Shown here piece after piece: positions 36,170 through 47,723 of a stretch of DNA of 64,000 bases. The stretch comes from Phoebastria nigripes (lineage: Eukaryota; Chordata; Aves; Procellariiformes; Diomedeidae). The notes under the pieces are model-generated. The model saw only the letters and a program-made list of their open reading frames with translations. It was not told the origin of the DNA and did no database searches. The position numbers and the translations under genes are program-made. Location of the stretch: positions 696,907-760,906 of the forward strand of contig JAYKAV010002541.1 of NCBI GenBank assembly GCA_035582835.1, in the 5' to 3' direction. Position 1 is the first letter of the stretch. The number at the start of each line of letters is the position of its first letter.

Positions 36170-39100
36170 AAACAGCTGTGGCTTGGGGGAGTCTTCTTTT
36201 GTAAGATCTTATACAGCTTATGTACAGATACTGTAGATTTTTTTTTTTTTAAGCACGGTTTGCTTTAGTGTCTGCATTAGTTTGTTTTTTGGTTTTGTTT
36301 TTGGTTTTTTTTTAAGTTGAAAATATTTTTTGACAAGTTTTTGTGTAATGGTGAACTCATTAACTATTGGATCTCTTCATTAGAGAAGGCAGGTAGGGTG
36401 TATGAGGCTGTGTCCTGTAAAGTCAGTGTAAGCTTCTAGTCTATTAGCTTATGCAGCTCTTTTATAAATTGAGTTTTAGGAACAAGACTGTAGCTAACAA
36501 TACACAAGTTGGATGTTTATAGAGCCATTGGCATTAGTTGCTTTTTGTTCTAGCAGCCAGCTCCTTCTCTCTCTCTCCCCTCTTCCCTTCCCCCTTTTTT
36601 TTTTTTAGTTTTCTCAATGTGTCTTGATGTTCAAAGTGTTAAACTACTTGATGATTTTTCTACCAGGAAGATAGCTTCTATTATATAAAAGAGCACTTTG
36701 TAAAAGAAATCAAAGTTGGCTAGTGATGAACATAACTGTTTAAGATAATTATAATTGTGAACGTACATTTCGGATCCCCTGAGCGTGAATGGTGAGCCAA
36801 AATTTGGGAGTAGTCCTTCCAACTTTTGATTGGAGAACCTCTGTCTTGATTAATATCTTAATGACTATGATATGTAATTGGCTTTGTTGTGGGGGAGCAA
36901 GTTTGTTATTTTTAATTTCTGCTTTTTTTTTTTTTTTTGATTGTGCTTTAAGGGCTTAAAATATTGCACATTGTTTTTGATTTTTACCTATGCAGTTTAA
37001 TCCTTTAGGAATAGCGCTTGTGCAGTACATGTACACTTTATATATGCATGTTTGGTTTTGTTTGTGTACGTTTTTTTTTTATTTGGAAACGTTCAGATTC
37101 GTTGCTTACCATCGAACAGTTTTCTGTGATGCTATTTACTGCAGATTTTTCTTGTTTTCCTGCGATATTATTAGTTGTGCATGAAGTTGCTGAAATTATG
37201 AAGTGCTTGGCTATATATTTTTGACTGGCTTTAAAATTGTATAGTTCTTGAGCAAAAGGATATCAATGCAATTTCAAAACACTATTTTTATAGGATTTGT
37301 TTTATCATGGAAATGCCACTTCTGATATTTTGAGTACACATACAGAGTAATAAATTCTAATTTATAATTTGGGATCACCAGACAGGACAATACTCGCTCT
37401 CAATGGAAATGGTCTGCAGATTCTNCAAGTCCAGATGGTAATTTTTTTTTTTCCTCCTCTTTTCATTTCTGTGGTGGACAGCAGTCAAACTTCATGAGCT
37501 TAAAAAAAGTAAAACAGTAGCACTGATACAAGTATGGTTCATCAAAATCTAACCTCTCACACACCAAAAATACAAATAAAGATAAATCAACTGGTAAGCA
37601 ACAAACCTGGCATTAAAAACTGTAGGAATTCCTGCTCCTTATTCATTCAAGCTGCATTTAATAAAATCATCCTGTTTCCATGCAGAGAGAAACACATAAG
37701 TGATCAGATTGTCATCTCAGGTCTACATGCAAGAAATGTCATACCAGGAGTTTTTAATTCTAAACAGACTTAATTTCTGGCACACACAAACACAAGAGAG
37801 ATTGCACGCTTACTGCTTGTAGCCAACCAGCGGCAAAACGTAAACAAAATCCAAACCAGCAGGGAAAAAGCAAAACCCTCCAGTCCCATCTGTGCACTCT
37901 TCTGACTGTCATTAGCCGCCTTTCCCACGGGAGTAGTTGGGGGCAGCTTCTCTGATTGTCAGCTCCAAAGAAGCAAATCTGGGGGCAGGTGTTATTTGGA
38001 GCGTGGAGTTGAGGAGTTCAGACAGTATTTGTCAGAGCACTTTATGGCAAATACTCTCAATGTAAGCTCTGGAATAAACCCTATTCTTCTCTGCATGTCC
38101 CGACAGCATCTTCCCCTCCAAACCAACCCACTGCCTTGAATGAATAGAGAGCAACAATGCTACATTGCTTCTGCTTTTGGGAGAGATTGGTAATAGGAGG
38201 CCAAAGATTTGAGAGGGAAGGCATCCCTCGTGGCAGAAATAAATTGTATAATGTATAGTGAGTTTTTGTTTGCTTAGATAGTATTCAATCCTTACCTTGG
38301 CTGCGACAATCATTGTCAACTGAAGATCAAGTTGCAACTATATTTATGTTAAACATTAAGAAAATAAACCTAGTTGAATTGTTTTCCTAAACAACCAGTT
38401 GTAATAGTCTTAGATGTATTTTTTTTTTCTTCATAATAGTGTTTCCTTTATATATAAATGTTGCCACCATTTGTGAGCGATGTGAGCAGATGCTGGGAAT
38501 TCCAGTACTGTGTAGAGGTTTTATAGCTCCCTTCATATCCTTGCGAAGAGCCTTTGCCATCTTGTGAGAGACTTCAAGGACTTTAGCTATGTTCAAATAA
38601 ACTTGTGGACTGGCCTGATAATTTTTCTGGTTTGTTTTTGAATGAAAACAATGGTGTTGACTTGACTTTAAATATCTCTCTATGAGATAAAAACCAAGAT
38701 GTGTTTTGAGATACTCTGAGATACTCTGCTGCACATTTCTGTAAAGTGGTCAAGGTTTCAATGCTTGATCTGACGACTCTTTGAAGACGACAGTTGGCTC
38801 CTGTTCAGCAGTGTTTCCTACCACAAGATTAGAAACTGAAAATAAATTATTAACATATTAAGAAGAAGAAAAGTTGATTCTTTCTGAGACCCATCAACAA
38901 TGTCCTGAAATACCTAATGTTGGTGCAGAACTGTGTTGGAATTCTCTGCTTGGTTAAGACCAAGGTTTGGGAGTATGTTATAGTAAAGCAGCAAGGATGT
39001 AATGCATTATGTGTAACTAAAATGTTAGACATTGCTAATACTGAGTATTTGAGTGGGGGTGCAGGTCAGGTAACCCACCATATACGGTGGTCTTACATTG

Positions 39101-40030
39101 CTGTATCTCCCTTTAAACAATGCCTTTTTTTTTTTTTGGCCTTCTTCAATATTCTTAAATTATTTTGTGTTGTTTTTGCCAATGCTAGCATTTTCGTGTT
39201 TCTTGGCAATAATACCTGTGCGAGTGTTCAACCTCCAATATGTGGTTGGAAGGATTAGCACACTGGTACCCCTACACTGCCAGCCCTCGGTTGAGCAATG
39301 TGGTGTTTTGGGCTTTTGCTGTATGAATCTATACACTCAAAGTAACTGCCCTGAGAAATTATCTAGAAGTGGGTAGCTAGACATTAATAATAATCCATGG
39401 TATTGTAATTGCTATTTCTGGATTTTGATGATCTAGCTGGAACTTTAGTCATTTAAAGAAGAAGAATGTTTAACAACTGACAGGCCAGTTAAGATACGGT
39501 AACGTCATTGATTTCAACAGGTTTAACTGATTTCAACAGATTTAATGTAGCTGAAAGGTATTAAATCAAATTCAAGAGTTTTCTTGAATGTCAGTTGTGT
39601 AGATATGTGGCATGCATACAATATTAACAGAATCCAAATAGGTAATGGAATTGTTTTATGTGTACATATATTTTCCCCCTCTAAAATTACACTAGCTAAC
39701 AAACTTTTGTAAACTGGCATTGAAATATGTTTATGATGTTTAGTTGCACCATGTTTGATGCTTTTACAGTGCAATACTTGTATTCTCTGAATTAAACCAA
39801 AGGTAATTTTTTTTCATGCTCTCTCTACTGTAGTGCATGACAGTCTTTTCTACATTTGTAATAGATGTAAAACAAGCCAGATCATACATCCTGTTTTTAC
39901 CTAAAACATGTATAAGAAGTTTTTTGTCCAAAATGTAGTATAAAGTTAAACTAAATTGCATTATATTAACCGTTACAAGTGTATTTTCCTAAGCATAGTT
40001 ATGATTAAATAAACTTTATTAAGGAACTTG
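36170..40030 (+). other. REST: REST 3' UTR with several poly(A) signals
   Basis: AT-rich sequence with T runs follows the stop. AATAAA hexamers lie at 37349-37354, 38073-38078, 38363-38368 and 40008-40013. The last gives a UTR of about 3.85 kb, close to the long mammalian REST 3' UTR. The first would give about 1.2 kb. The open frames within it look random. Confidence 0.65.
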
Positions 40031-43000
40031 CAGCTTCTATCTCCCACTTATTAATGGCTATGAAAGCCATTTGTAACTAAAGGCAGGAGCAGTGCAAGCA
40101 TCGTTGACGGAGCTCTTCAAGACCTCAAGCCAGCACGGTCTGAGGGAGGCAGTACATGGGCGCCATGTGCGTGCACACACAGGCTTGACAGCAGGCAGGG
40201 ACAACGGCTCCAGAAATGGGTTCTTTTTCCATTTCAGCATATTGTATTCATTTCCCTGCCTGCTTCACTGAGGGCAGGGCACAAGGTGGGAGATGCGTGC
40301 ATATGGATGAGGTTCAAACTTCATGCTGGACCTGTTTGTGACCTGGCAGGACAGGCCTGATGGGCATGAAATGCATATTCCCTGCTACATGAGAAGAAAT
40401 GCAACTTGAGGGAAGCTTCAGCTTTTAAATTTGACTTTCAGAGGTAATGCAGGTGGTAATCCTTCTGCATTCCACAAGGGTCTCTGGTGCTGTGTCATTT
40501 GGGGAATTAACAGATTTATAAAAATGAGGTCACCCATCATCCCTATGGCTACGATACTGTCTATATAGGTATTGAAAATGGCGTGAGAGCTGTGGAGCCC
40601 CGTATAGGCTGCAAGGGTGACTTTTCATCTCTCTGCCAGCCTGGCCCTTTTTGAAAGCCTGAGCTGGATAAGCCCATGATGCTAACCGGCCTTCTAGGGC
40701 TTGGTCATTCTTACCTCCTACTAACGCAGAACAATTCTTATTTGCCAAGGGATCAAGGCAGATGACGTTCGATGAACTTGTGGGGATAGTTGTATATGCA
40801 GCTGCTGCAGCTTTGAACAATTTGAGATGCTCTAGAAGCATAAGAAGTGAGCTTTTGTCTTCTCTGATTAAATGTTTTCTCATAAGCAACGCCTCCCCCA
40901 GAGTGGTCTTAGTCTGTCAATGAGAATTTGGGTTTCTGAGCCATGCAGTTAGTAGTCAAGCAGCAAAGAGCAGGGTGCACCGCTACCACAGGACATAGCC
41001 TTGGAGGGCTGCAGGGTGGCAGGGGCTGTCATCACCTGGGTAAGGGGCAGGTTTTGCTTTGCTCCCCTCCATGTCTTGTAGACAGCGTGTATGCAGTTTA
41101 TGGTAAAGCCGGTGTAGGGACAGGGAACAGGAGTGGTACCCGAGCCTGCCCATGGGCTGCAAGGGAGATGCTCTGAGAGCGTGGCATAGAGACGGCGGTC
41201 TGGGTACTTGGGTGCCTCTTTGCCTGTGTGAGTTAATGATTTCAAACTGGATCGATAGAGGAGGCCCTGCCCTTTGTACCACCAGCTAGTGCTGCCCCCC
41301 CACCCCCAGGAAGGTGTTCTGGGGACAAGCTAGCTGAAACGAGAGAACACAAGTGGGTTGGTAACCTGAGAAACCATTCTCCCTTAAACCTGCAGTCAGG
41401 TCATCCTTATCTTTGACTAGCTCCTTGCACCTTGGCAGAAAACCTGCTAGTTTTTTCCCGATAGAAAACCAGGATAAAACCTGCTAGGCTGAAAACATGC
41501 TTACAAGCTGCTTTATGCTAAGTTGTTTTTTTACAGAACTGGGTAGCCGAGCACAAGTGCTTGGCTCCGCAGTGCCTAGCAGGCCAGCGTGAGCTCCTGC
41601 CCACACATCGAGATACCCAAAAGGTGAGTTTGCTCAAGTGGGGGATGGCTTAGCTTCCTCCTGGCTTGTGTGGGGACAGAGCAAGCTCATGTCTTAATTC
41701 AGCTGCCTTACTCAGGCTATGCTGATGCTCTGAAGGAGCTGAAATGCTAGGTTCCCGAGTTTGGTTTGGTGGTTGGCTTTTGTTTGTTTGTTTTTAAAGC
41801 TTAGCCATGCTGACATAAGTGGCTTTACCTTGTTCATGTACAGTATGGCCTATACAGAGAAAAAGCTAATTCTAGAAGGGCAAAACCCTTCCCTAGGCCA
41901 GGCTGTATTTTTAAGCTTGGTAAATTGAGTTCCCTGCATCTCCCTCCTTTGCTGGAAGCACCAGACCTGCAGCAAGGCAATGCTGCGGCAATGCTCTGAC
42001 ACCCTCAGGCTCCAGCCAGGCGNCTGAACCTGTCCCTTGCCCACGGGCTGGTTGAAGGAGCCATTCTTGGTCTCCTTTAGCCCTGTATAGGTCAGAGCGC
42101 TCGAACTGCTGTCATCTGCAGCAGAGGCTGTGCTGGAGGTGAAGGGACAGATGAGGTTTGTGGCTGGGTTTGTTTCCATCACAAACAGACGAAGGAGAGT
42201 TGGGGCAAAAAGTTGAGTGGGAAGGTGGTGACCGGTCCCTTGGTGGGGATGCGGGGGACAGGGACATCGGCAATGCCCTGGGTGGTTACAAAGCAGCAGG
42301 ACCACCTCCCGAGTGCTGGCACAGGTGTGTGCTGCCTTAAGCAGGGACTCAGGAGGTGAAACTGCCAAGGGGCAGTAATTTTTAAGTGGAGATTTCAGGA
42401 GCACACGCTTGTGCAACACATCTAACACACAGCTGCGGCATTGCAGGCATGCACCCCACGCTCGCAGCACAGCACATGCTCCCCAGCTAACACATGGGCA
42501 GCATAGCACATGTTTGCCTGCCCTCTGATCTGGCCTGGCTGTTTGCACTCTGTTCAGCATCCCTGAGCCCTGCAATCATGGAGAAAAACCAAAAAAGAAG
42601 GCTGAGCCCCTTTCCCGTCGCTGTGCTGGGGGTCCCGGGTCTAATAAAGGGCTCATAGGCTGCTCTAGTCCTTCCAAAAGGCCCTAAGCCCTGGGCCTGC
42701 TCAGAGCTGGCCAGAATAACCCTGATGGTTTGAGGGCTTTTTTTTTTCTTTTTCTCCTCTTTCTTGATTCAGAGCTGCCTGGTGAGGCTGGACTGGGGAC
42801 CTGCGGCACAGACTAATTCAAAGATGTGGCCACAGCCACACCGCGGCACCCAATATGTGGCATGGGACGTTACCACCAACCCATCCTCAACAGCAGCGGG
42901 TCAAGAATTCCCCCTGGTGTTTCAGGACGCTGCGAGCTGACCTGCACGGACACAACTCGCCTCTGCCACAGGAGGAACCACCGGGACGGGTCAATGCACC

Positions 43001-45365
43001 GCCAGGGCACAGACCCACCATCAAGTTTCTGCTCCAGCAACAGTCATGTTGGGCAACCCCCAGCAGTTTAGCTACAAGATCAGTGAAGACAGTTGCTGGT
43101 GAGGGGCAAGTTTATAGGCAATGACAAGCTGTGAATCACAGGAAAATCAGCAGGAAGCAGATGTTCGAAGCTTCTGGTCCATTAGGCTCTCAGCCCAATG
43201 TACCTCTCCCCACATTACAGGCTATTTTGGGAGTATTAACAGTGGGCAAAATTTCAAACTTTGCATGGGACTTGTTCTGCTCTTGCCATGAAAAGCAGCG
43301 GCCATTTTCCTAGGCTGGGAGTCCCCTGCCATGAGCAGCTCTGAAAAGGGAATAGCCACTGGGCAGGGAAAGGAAGCCACTTTTTTTTTTTTTTTTGGGT
43401 GAGCTGGCGCCACATTGGATGCGTGCCAAAGCAAACCAACCCACGGGCTCCTGGCCGCGGCAGCACGGCCCTGTTTGCAGGGCGGCGGGGAGATGCAACG
43501 CTCCCTTGCCTGGCCCAGTTCTGCACCCTGCGCTTCCCTGGCTCCAGCCCAGCTCTGCGCTTTGCTGGGAAGTCAGGGAGCACCCCCGTCCAGGTATGCA
43601 AATGCCCCCGGGTGCTGCAACCCCCCACCAGCTCAAAGGCACTGCCAGCCAGCTTTAGCTGTTACACGTTCAAATCTGTCCTTCTGTAGGATTTTACCTG
43701 CATTTTAACTACCCCGTCCTATGCTGTGAGCTGNTTTTTTGTGCAGTTCTCCAGCAAACCGAGCGTTTCTGCTGAATACGCTCTTCTGGAGCAGCTATAA
43801 AGGATTGCACCCCACTAGCGCACACTGGGACACCCATGAGAAGCAGACCTTCCCAGGGGGTTGGACCTTCCCAGCCCTCCCCTTATGCCTCATTTTTGCG
43901 CACAGACTCAAACCACCTTTGCTTTTGGCTCCTGTGCCGTTGTCCACAGGCATGGTAAAAATTCCTACCTTTCAGGCTGTCTGGCATAAACCAGACACGA
44001 ACCCTCCCTTTGAGAAGCGTTTCAGAGCAGGTCTTCAGCTCCGGCGTAATTCAGCCCTGGGAGCTCATAAAAGGCATGTCTATGCTTCCATTGAGGCACT
44101 AATTGCTTCCACATTACAACCTCCTGCATGCTGAGGTTTAGCATCTGTCAGGAGCACCCATTTTTGTTCCCGGCTGGGGCTGTTGCTAGCTGGCTGCTGC
44201 TCTCGTGGCACAGCGTGGCTTTTGCACAAGCCCTTCAACACCTGCACAACTCGAGCCCCTGCGCTGGCCCAGCTCACCGCTTGCCTGTCTGGGTTGGACG
44301 CAAAAGGACGCTGGGCACGGGAGTCATGCACACCCCCTCCCTGCACATCCCCATGTTGGCAGCAAGCCTTTTCTCCTGGGTATGGCTCTGGCAACCCCCG
44401 AACCCCCGCGCAGCCCACCCGTCCTTGTGAAAAGGCGCTTCCCCTCCCCCCACCCCCCAACCCAGAGAACCTGCTACACCAATCACTTGCCTTGGCTGCA
44501 ATTTTTCACGTCCAGCCCCTAGGCTGAGGACCACCGCTGTAACAGAGGCAGGTCTTCCAGTTACTCTTTCTGCATGCAGAGCTGTTTGCCTTTCATGTTG
44601 TGTCTTTCCCAGACTTACAGCGGCAGAGGAATGTTACAGGGGATGCCTGGTTTGGATTTGTCAAGCTAGTTTGAACAGACCGCAGCCAGACCCTTTTCCT
44701 GCCTCCCACTTCAGCTGAGAGCGCTGTGCCTTTTTCCATGCCCGCTTTGCTAGGGCTGCTCCGCATAACCCCCCCCAGATGAGGAGGTGCAAGCAGAAGA
44801 GGTGCTTTCCACTGTCTTCTCCCACACCCCCTGTTAAATCAAGTGTGTTACCAGCACGAGGCAGGTTCTCTTCAAGGCACAAAACATTGCGTATCTGTGC
44901 GACAGCGTAAATAAAAACTGATGCCTGTGGTTAGCTCTGGCTGGAAATGTCATTGTAGGCAGCAAGATGGGGCTGGTGCCGGGTTTCTGAAGGCTGGCCC
45001 TGTTGAGCTGTCTAAATGCAGCTGCAGTGCAGGCCAGTGAAGAGGCATCTTTAAGCATCATCTAAACTAAAGCAACTTCTCCAGCCCAGGCTGCACACCC
45101 ACAAAGGAGCACACAGAGACAGTGGTGGGAGGGGGACCCCAAATAATGCCCTGCCAGGCTACTCCCAGGCCCGTCATCAGGGCCATCAGCGCATCAAAGG
45201 CCCATCTGCACAAGCCTAGAGCTGCACAGGGACGCGATGGCAGACAGGAACCCAAATGAAGGACGCCTGAGGAATGAACACCCTGTCTGGGCTCCTTTCA
45301 GGGCTGTGTTTGCAGAGCCATCAGCCCCTCTGTCCAGGAGCGAAACCCATCACCCTAAGTCTTTG

Positions 45366-45712
45366 TCCTGGGGAGATCTCATCAATGTTTATAAACACCT
45401 GAAAGGAGGGTGCAAAGAGGACAGCCAGGCTCTGTTCAGCAGTGCCCAGTGACAGGACCAGAGGCAATGGGCATGACCTGAAACACAGGAGGTTCCCTCT
45501 GAACATCAGGAAACACTTTTTTACTGTGAGGGTGACCAAGCACTGGTGCAGGTGTTGAACAGGGCGGTTGTAGAGTCACCATGCTTGGAGATCGTAAAAA
45601 ACCATCTAGGCACAGTCCTGGGCAGCCTGCTCTAGATGGCCCTGCTTGAGCAGGGGGGTTGGACCAAAGGACCTCCAGAGGTCCCTTCAACCTCAGCCGT
45701 GCTGTGAGTCTG
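45366..45712 (+). mobile_element. CR1 LINE 3' fragment
   Basis: A sense copy of about 350 bp of the CR1 3' end. It has GGGGAGATCTCATCAATG, then CTGTGAGGGTGACCAAGCAC and GACCTCCAGAGGTCCCTTC, ending near CTGTGAGTCTG. It includes a small part of the sequence upstream of the UTR but no usable reverse transcriptase frame. It is near-identical over the ACTTTTTTACTGTGAGG block to the copy in POLR2B intron 2. Confidence 0.92.
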
Positions 45713-46466
45713 CATGTCACGGAGCTCTCCAGGTCACCTTTTGGGCTAAGGGGGATTGCTGTCTAGTGGTGTGGGACACATCAGGGGATGCAGGGGAAGA
45801 ACATTTTGGGATTGCACGGGACTTCTTATGGGATGTTCAGGGGAGGAATAAAAGGCGGGAAAAAGGAGGGATTTAGGTGATTTGGGGAACAAGCGTGTGA
45901 AATAGAGGGGTAAGGGGATAAAGAGGGCTAGTTGTGTGTAAATAGTTGGCTAGTCAATACGCTTGTCTGGCCATGCCCTGCACCTGATCAGCACCATCTG
46001 TCCTGTGTCCTTACTAAATTCCTTTCTAACTTTCCTGGGTGAGGGCTCTGTATTCTGTGTCCACGTGTGCATATGGGGATGCGAGGGCAGCAACTGGAGT
46101 CAGACCATGGGTCGGAGGAGCTGTGTCTCCATGGTGCAGCAAGTGAAGTGGGAAGGGGGGTGCAATCGCTAGTGAAGATCAAGCTGGACTAGCTGGAGAG
46201 CAGGTGAAGTTGCCTGGGAGAAAAGGGGTATGGGGATCTCTAAGGGCCAGCTCAGGGTGTCAGCACCTGATGTCCCTAGGAGCGAGAGCACAAGGCTATG
46301 GGACCAGGGGAGTCCTGGTCTTGTGTGTCTGTGAGCCAGACTGTCTGTACCAGTAACTGGAGTGGGTCTGCAGCCTCAGGGGCTCACATCTCCAGATGCC
46401 AGCAACTGGGGGGCCCAGCAATTACTGGGCAGATTGACTGCCTGAGGCCAGCAGCTGGCGGGCTCC

Positions 46467-46501
46467 TGTGTGTGCGTGCATGCGCGTGTGCACGCACGCG
46501 C
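46467..46501. repeat. 35-bp strictly alternating purine-pyrimidine tract
   Basis: Every base alternates pyrimidine-purine, using TG, CG and CA steps. Such DNA can form Z-DNA under negative supercoiling. An N follows at 46503. Confidence 0.85.
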
Positions 46502-46809
46502 CNTTGGTGCTACGTTCACATTAAGTGCTGTGTGTCTTTCTGTGATCTGTGTGGCCAGACACCTATGTATGCAGTGTGTATGTGTGCTCTGCCCACAGGG
46601 AATACGTCCAGCCTCACTAGTGGTTGGACCTGGCAGGATGGAGCTGGAACAGCCTCGCTTCTCTTCAGCTGTCAGATCTGGCATGATACACTTTCCTCTA
46701 CAACTGGCCTTCCTGCTGGAGCTTTTGTGAGGTTAGCAGGATGCTTATGCCCACACAAGAGTGCATTGTCAGCGATTTAAAAACGATACAAAGGAGTAAG
46801 TGTCTTTGA

Positions 46810-47517
46810 AAAGTTTTATTCTACACCCCCAGTTTCAGAAACCTTTACTCAAACTACAGAAACCAAATCAAAGCAGCGAGTTGCAAAAATTTCCTCTTCA
46901 GGCATATGAGCAGCCTACTTTTCATTAATTCACCTTTCCTGTGTCCAAAAGCAGGGTGTTGCACTCCCTCATCTCCCCGAGATGCTGAAGGACTGAAAGG
47001 ACCTGATTTTTGGTTGATGTTGTTGAATTGCTATCAGCCACTAGGAGGGTCATACCCACGCTGGAGCATTCCCCGTTCCTCCCCACTCTCTCCACCTCCA
47101 ACTCTGGAAACACCATAAAGCCTCCAAGAACAAGGTGATGGTTTCTGACCTGTGGGAGCATGTCTGCAAGAGAAGACCTACTCTATGAGCAGCAAAGCCA
47201 GCCCACGGCAGGCAGGTGAGTTTCCATCCTGTATTTCAAGAGGGAATAGATACTGGCAGATCCCAGGGAGAAGCTGTTTCACCTCTCATATCAAGGTACC
47301 AGCCACTCAGCTCATTCAAAATGGCTGCAGTTCAGTAGCTGGATCAGGCGTGGACTTGTGGAGTCCTCAATCAGGCACTTTACTTCCCCCCAGGCCTGCT
47401 TTCAAAAATGTGCCTGTCTACCTTTAAAAAGGAGTCCAAGCTCTCCTGAATATCAATAAGCAACAAGGTTCTCCAGAGGCTGTTCTGTCTTCTACCTCGC
47501 TCAGATGATGAGAAGTG
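46810..47517 (-). other. NOA1: NOA1 3' UTR and poly(A) signal
   Basis: On the minus strand, after the NOA1 stop, the first clear AATAAA maps to 46815-46820. This suggests a 3' UTR of roughly 700 bp. Confidence 0.6.
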
Positions 47518-47723
47518 CTATTTCCTCCCTGTGGTTTTCAGGTTTTCCACCAGGGAAGGAGGCTTTTTGGTCCTATAAGAAGCAGTGCCTGCGATCCGGG
47601 CCCCTCTGATGGTACTGATGTACGGCAAAAGGGGAGGCTCCCGCACCACCAACACGGTGCCCTTGGGAGTATAGGCTCGGAGCAGCAGTTTCTCTTCCGC
47701 ATGAGCTGTCACTGCCACCCAGC
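47518..47723 (-). CDS. NOA1: NOA1 exon 7: C-terminus and stop
   Basis: The exon follows GGCTGTGCAG. It encodes [20 protein letters not shown], then [12 protein letters not shown] and [14 protein letters not shown], ending TTGRK and TAG. Confidence 0.94.

Larger units (their letters stand above)
40031..46800. other. Intergenic region between the converging REST and NOA1 genes
   Basis: About 6.8 kb between two tail-to-tail genes. It holds a CR1 copy (45366-45712) and a possible Z-DNA tract (46467-46501). GC-richer stretches at 41850-42575 and 43395-44530 give overlapping open frames on both strands with no recognisable protein. Confidence 0.65.

Noticed and set aside
41850..42575. A 241-residue minus-strand open frame between REST and NOA1
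   Set aside because: It is Cys/His/Pro-rich by base composition, contains an N and has no family resemblance.
43395..44534. Several overlapping frames on both strands suggesting a GC-rich gene
   Set aside because: All are mutually overlapping without homology. The pattern fits GC-rich non-coding DNA.
45987..46012. Possible RE1 (REST-binding) site, ATCAGCACCATCTGTCC
   Set aside because: Only the left half TCAGCACC fits. The right half GGACAGCGCC is absent, and half-sites are common.
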